A stretch of DNA of 16,701 bases, taken from assembly GCA_964342805.1 (NCBI GenBank), contig CAYFHQ010000083.1:1-16701 (forward strand). The letters run 5' to 3'. This document shows, piece by piece, positions 13,847-16,701 of the stretch. Each line of letters opens with the position of its first letter. Position 1 is the stretch's first letter. This DNA comes from CAYFHQ01 sp964342805. Lineage in GTDB: Bacteria; Bacillota; Clostridia; Peptostreptococcales; Acidaminobacteraceae. The translations under genes were made by a program, and so were the position numbers. The notes under the pieces were generated by a model. The model was not told where the DNA came from. It searched no databases and was given only the letters and a program-made list of their open reading frames with translations.

Positions 13847-15796
13847 TTAGGTGTTTTTCTTTTCCTCAACAAAAGCAATTGTATCACTGATCCGGTGGTG
13901 GATCAAGTACTGCATTTCTTCTATGAAGTGGTCCACCTGCATGGTGCCTATGTCCCCCTGGTCTCTGGACCGGACAGACAGGGTGTTATGCTCTGCCTCC
14001 TCGTCACCCACAATCAACATATAGGGATGTTTCATTAACTGGGCTTCCCTGATCTTGAGGCCCACTTTTTCAGCCCGGTCGTCCAGCTCCACCCGGATTC
14101 CTTCGGCCTCTAACCGTTCCTGGAGTTCTTTGCCGTAAGAATGGTGGCGGTCAGCAATTGGGAGGATTTTCACCTGAACTGGGGCCAACCAAACGGGAAA
14201 CTTACCTGCATAGTGTTCAATCAATATACCAATAAAACGCTCAATGGACCCAAAGACCACCCGGTGGATAATGACAGGCTTGTGCTTGTCTCCATCGCTT
14301 CCTATATAATGGAGGTCAAACCGCTGGGGCAGTTGCATGTCCAGTTGGATGGTTCCACACTGCCAGGTTCGTCCCAAGCTGTCTTCCAACTGAAAATCGA
14401 TCTTTGGACCGTAGAAGGCCCCGTCTCCTTCATTAATGGTATAGGGGGTGCCCATTTCATCCAGGGCCCCTTGAAGGGCCTCTTCTGCCACTTGCCAGTC
14501 CTGGTCTGACCCCATGGACTTCTCTGGCCTAGTGGACAGTTCCACATGATAGGAATAGCCAAACTGGCGGTAGACAATGTCGATCAGTTTGACCACGCCC
14601 TTGATCTCTTCCTTAATTTGATCAGGCAACATAAAAATATGGGCGTCGTCCTGGGTGAAGGCCCTAACCCGCATGAGGCCGTGGAGGGCCCCGGACAGTT
14701 CATGCCTGTGGACCCGGCCGATCTCGCCTATCCGCAGGGGCAGGTCCCGGTAGGAATGCATGTCTTGTTTATAGACCAACATGCCCCCTGGACAGTTCAT
14801 GGGCTTGATGGCATAGTCCTCCTGGTCAATGGTCAGGGAGTACATGTTTTCCCTGTAATGGTGCCAGTGGCCGGAGGTTTCCCAGAGGCTTCGGTCTAAA
14901 ATCATGGGGGTTTCGATTTCCACATAACCAGCCTTGCGGTGGAGTATGCGCCAATAGTCAAGGAGTTGGTTCTTTAAGATTTGACCATAGGGCAGAAAGA
15001 AGGGAAATCCGGGACCATGTTCCATGAGGGTAAAGAGCTTGAGCTCCCTGCCTAATTTTCTATGGTCTCTCTTTTTAGCCTCCTCTAAGCGGTGGAGGTG
15101 GTCCTCCAGTAAACTGGCCTTTGGCCAGGAGGTTCCATAGATGCGCTGGAGCATTTTGTTTTTTTCATCCCCCCACCAATAAGCCCCTGCCACAGACAAG
15201 AGTTTGATGGCCTTGACCCGTTTGGTATTGGGCAGATGGTGGCCAGCGCAAAGATCTGAAAACTCCCCTTGTTTATAGAAGGAAATGATTTCGTCCTCCG
15301 GTAGGTCATGGATCAGCTCTGCCTTGTAGGACTCTCCCTTTTCTGTAACATAGGCAAGGGCCTGGTCTCTGGGAAGTTCAAACCGTTCCAGTTTCAGGTC
15401 TTCCTTGATGATCTTTTGCATTTCCTTTTCAATGGTTACCAGGTCTTCTGGGGTGAAGGTATGGTCGGAGTCAAAATCATAGTAAAAACCGTCTTTTACA
15501 GGCGGTCCAATGGCCAACTTGGTCCCCGGAAAGAGGCGTAGGACGGCTTGGGCCAGGATATGGGCGCTGGTATGGCGGAAGGCATGGACCCCTTCTTCAT
15601 CGGTAAAGGTCAGGAGTTCAACCCTTGCGTCCTCATGGAGGGCGTAGGTCATGTCCTTGACTTGACCATTCACGCGACCTACAATCACTTCCTTGGCCAA
15701 GCGGTTGCTGATCATTTTGGCCAGTTCTTGGAGTGTGGTTCCCTGGGTCACCTCTTTTATGCCACCGTCGGGTAAGGTGATTTTCACTTGAGCCAT
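13847..15796 (-). CDS. thrS: Threonyl-tRNA synthetase
   Basis: 649 residues, full length. Domains in order: TGS at ~1-65; N2 editing domain at ~70-225 with HTSAH (H75, H79) and C183/H187 for clearing Ser-tRNA-Thr; class II catalytic core at ~245-535; anticodon-binding domain at ~540-640. In the core, motif 2 is RIGEIGRVHRHELSGALHG, the zinc ligands are C335 (MNCPGG), H386 (DDAHIF) and H511 (IIHRVVFGSIER), and motif 3 ends FGSIERFIGILIEHYAG. Threonine is held by the zinc. The editing motif reads CAGHH rather than the commoner CRGPH, but cysteine and the last histidine are kept. A GGGAGGA site precedes the ATG. The upstream gap has no T-box, unlike many Firmicute thrS genes. Confidence 0.98.
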   Translation of the reverse strand: MAQVKITLPDGGIKEVTQGTTLQELAKMISNRLAKEVIVGRVNGQVKDMTYALHEDARVELLTFTDEEGVHAFRHTSAHILAQAVLRLFPGTKLAIGPPVKDGFYYDFDSDHTFTPEDLVTIEKEMQKIIKEDLKLERFELPRDQALAYVTEKGESYKAELIHDLPEDEIISFYKQGEFSDLCAGHHLPNTKRVKAIKLLSVAGAYWWGDEKNKMLQRIYGTSWPKASLLEDHLHRLEEAKKRDHRKLGRELKLFTLMEHGPGFPFFLPYGQILKNQLLDYWRILHRKAGYVEIETPMILDRSLWETSGHWHHYRENMYSLTIDQEDYAIKPMNCPGGMLVYKQDMHSYRDLPLRIGEIGRVHRHELSGALHGLMRVRAFTQDDAHIFMLPDQIKEEIKGVVKLIDIVYRQFGYSYHVELSTRPEKSMGSDQDWQVAEEALQGALDEMGTPYTINEGDGAFYGPKIDFQLEDSLGRTWQCGTIQLDMQLPQRFDLHYIGSDGDKHKPVIIHRVVFGSIERFIGILIEHYAGKFPVWLAPVQVKILPIADRHHSYGKELQERLEAEGIRVELDDRAEKVGLKIREAQLMKHPYMLIVGDEEAEHNTLSVRSRDQGDIGTMQVDHFIEEMQYLIHHRISDTIAFVEEKKNT

Positions 15797-15882
15797 GTCG
15801 TATTCCTCCCTTTTGCTTAAAAGCCTAGTTCCCTAGGACTTGGATTTGCTTGTATGCAGCTTACATTCTTGTTTGTTCAAGT
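15797..15882 (-). other. Short thrS leader, no T-box
   Basis: The space between the upstream terminator and thrS is under 90 bases, too short for a T-box, and contains no T-box core sequence. A weak promoter may be present (TTGAAC, 18 bases, CATACA). A small hairpin CCTAG-GGAA-CTAGG precedes the ribosome binding site. Confidence 0.5.
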
Positions 15883-15930
15883 AAAAAGGCACTTATCCTG
15901 GGCAGACGGTCCATCTGCTGGATAAGTGCC
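15883..15930 (-). terminator. Terminator after the DUF445 gene
   Basis: GGCACTTATCC and GGATAAGTGCC form a perfect 11-pair outer stem. Inside, GCAGA pairs with TCTGC. The hairpin is followed by TTTTT. It starts about 28 bases past the stop at 15958 and insulates thrS from the upstream gene. Confidence 0.93.
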
Positions 15931-15957
15931 CATACGGCAATATTTATACCCTTTTCC

Positions 15958-16554
15958 TTATAGGACAAACGTGATGATCAAGCCTTGGATGAGGCCGATG
16001 GCACCGCCTAATACGCCACCCAGGACTTCAATGTGCTTGAGTTCCTTGCTGGCGATCTTGAGGACAATGGCTTCTACTTCTTCAAAGGGATAAGCCATGA
16101 TCTTTTCCTCAATAATTGCAGCCAATGAAACAGACTCGGCAGCATGATGAACCACCTGTTCACTCAGGTTGGTAATCATGGCTTCCCCCTCGTCGTCAAT
16201 GATATCTGCAATGTACTTGAGCAACATGGACTTCATTGAACTGGGGAGTATAGACGGCATTTTCCGTTCTGCCACTTCCACAACCCGCTCCTTGATCATT
16301 TCTACAAACTGACTCTTGTCGGCTTCTTCTATCACCCGGTCCATGATCTCTTCCATGGACACCAATTCCTGTTCAACTGCTTCCCCGATGGACCTGGCCA
16401 GTTCCGCCTTCCGCTTGGGTATGAGCCCTTGGATTTCCCAGCCTACCACAGGCACAACCACGGGAACAATGGGACGGAACAATAGCTTAATGGCCAAGAC
16501 ATTGGTCATCCAACCAATGGCGGCCCCTACGATGATAAGAAATACAATCATCAT
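15958..16554 (-). CDS. DUF445 family membrane protein
   Basis: About 198 residues. The N-terminus is a membrane segment (MIVFLIIVGAAIGWMTN) that runs into AIKLLFRP, followed by GLIPKRKAELARSIGEAVEQELVS, the diagnostic DUF445 pattern. The middle is helical and charged. The C-terminus has a second hydrophobic segment (VLGGVLGGAIGLIQGLIITFVL), so both ends are membrane-anchored with a cytosolic or extracytosolic helical body between. Bacillus YheB is a longer relative. The biochemical role is unknown. The frame opens with a GTG at 16563 that touches the AAAGGAA ribosome binding site; the ATG at 16554 is better spaced. It is a single-gene unit between its own promoter and a terminator. Confidence 0.87.
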   Translation of the reverse strand: MMIVFLIIVGAAIGWMTNVLAIKLLFRPIVPVVVPVVGWEIQGLIPKRKAELARSIGEAVEQELVSMEEIMDRVIEEADKSQFVEMIKERVVEVAERKMPSILPSSMKSMLLKYIADIIDDEGEAMITNLSEQVVHHAAESVSLAAIIEEKIMAYPFEEVEAIVLKIASKELKHIEVLGGVLGGAIGLIQGLIITFVL

Positions 16555-16608
16555 ACTTGTCACTTCCTTTACAAATGCTTAGCTGTGTATTTTTCTATTG
16601 CAGTGCCT

Positions 16609-16614
16609 AGTATA
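16609..16614 (-). promoter_or_regulatory. Candidate promoter of the DUF445 gene
   Basis: TATACT preceded by TGTGC on the minus strand is a good extended -10. The -35 region is weak. The transcript would start about 50 bases before the ATG at 16554. Confidence 0.6.
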
Positions 16615-16644
16615 GCACAGGGAGATGAAAGGATCATGAGAAAG

Positions 16645-16701
16645 TCATGACAATTCAGTAAAGAAGCCGTCTTCCATCAGTATCACAGCCTCTTGTAGCT
16701 T
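16645..16701 (-). CDS. Possible 3' end of an upstream gene (partial)
   Basis: From the window edge one minus-strand frame reads KLQEAVILMEDGFFTELS and then TGA at 16647-16645. The other two frames stop earlier or look less protein-like. With only 18 codons the gene cannot be identified. A small stem made of two TCATGA copies begins at the stop codon, without a U run. Confidence 0.35.
   Translation of the reverse strand, partial: KLQEAVILMEDGFFTELS

Noticed and set aside
1..16701. CRISPR array, insertion sequence, prophage or defence island
   Set aside because: No regularly spaced repeats, terminal inverted repeats, transposase or phage-like genes are seen; gene content and order are conserved housekeeping.

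Overview
The window looks like a chromosomal housekeeping segment from a low-to-mid GC Firmicute, most likely of class Clostridia. Reasons: a Phe T-box in front of pheST, an L20-type leader in front of infC-rpmI-rplT, strong AGGAGG-like ribosome binding sites, sigma-A type promoters, and the gene order RNA methyltransferase-pheS-pheT-zapA-(U32)-mutS2, which parallels ysgA-pheS-pheT-rnhC-zapA-yshB-polX-mutS2 of Bacillus subtilis. The genus cannot be named from the sequence. Every gene I can support lies on the minus strand, so transcription runs from high to low coordinates.

Layout in the direction of transcription. At 16701-16645 is the possible 3' end of an unidentified gene. At 16554-15958 is a DUF445 membrane protein followed by a strong terminator. 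thrS is at 15796-13847. The IF3 operon infC-rpmI-rplT (13612-12464) starts from a perfect-consensus promoter, passes through an L20-leader attenuator and ends in a terminator. Next comes a pair made of a zinc-ribbon/DUF2007-like protein and an APH-fold kinase-like protein (12326-10997), closed by a bidirectional hairpin terminator. A small orphan gene (10790-10455) has its own promoter. Then comes ktrB-ktrA-rlmP-like (10369-7551): potassium uptake plus a 23S rRNA 2'-O-methyltransferase. A Phe T-box riboswitch (about 7509-7244) precedes pheS-pheT-zapA (7177-3034), which ends in a terminator. Last is a U32/DUF3656 protein (2840-420) followed after 12 bases by the 5' end of mutS2, cut by the window edge at position 1.

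The themes are translation (ThrRS, PheRS, IF3, L35, L20, rRNA methylation, probable RNA hydroxylation, ribosome rescue by MutS2), potassium homeostasis and cell division (ZapA). Control is mostly by RNA: two transcription attenuators (Phe T-box, L20 leader), a probable non-AUG start on infC, and two other mRNA structures that may affect ribosome access (upstream of zapA and upstream of the zinc-ribbon gene). The only gene-free stretch over 300 bases is 7178-7550, filled by the T-box leader and its promoter.

I see no mobile element, CRISPR array, tRNA or rRNA gene, or defence or biosynthetic cluster. I did not find an undescribed multi-gene system. The less ordinary points are the regulatory structures, the long coiled-coil ZapA, the zinc-ribbon/APH gene pair and the 111-residue orphan.
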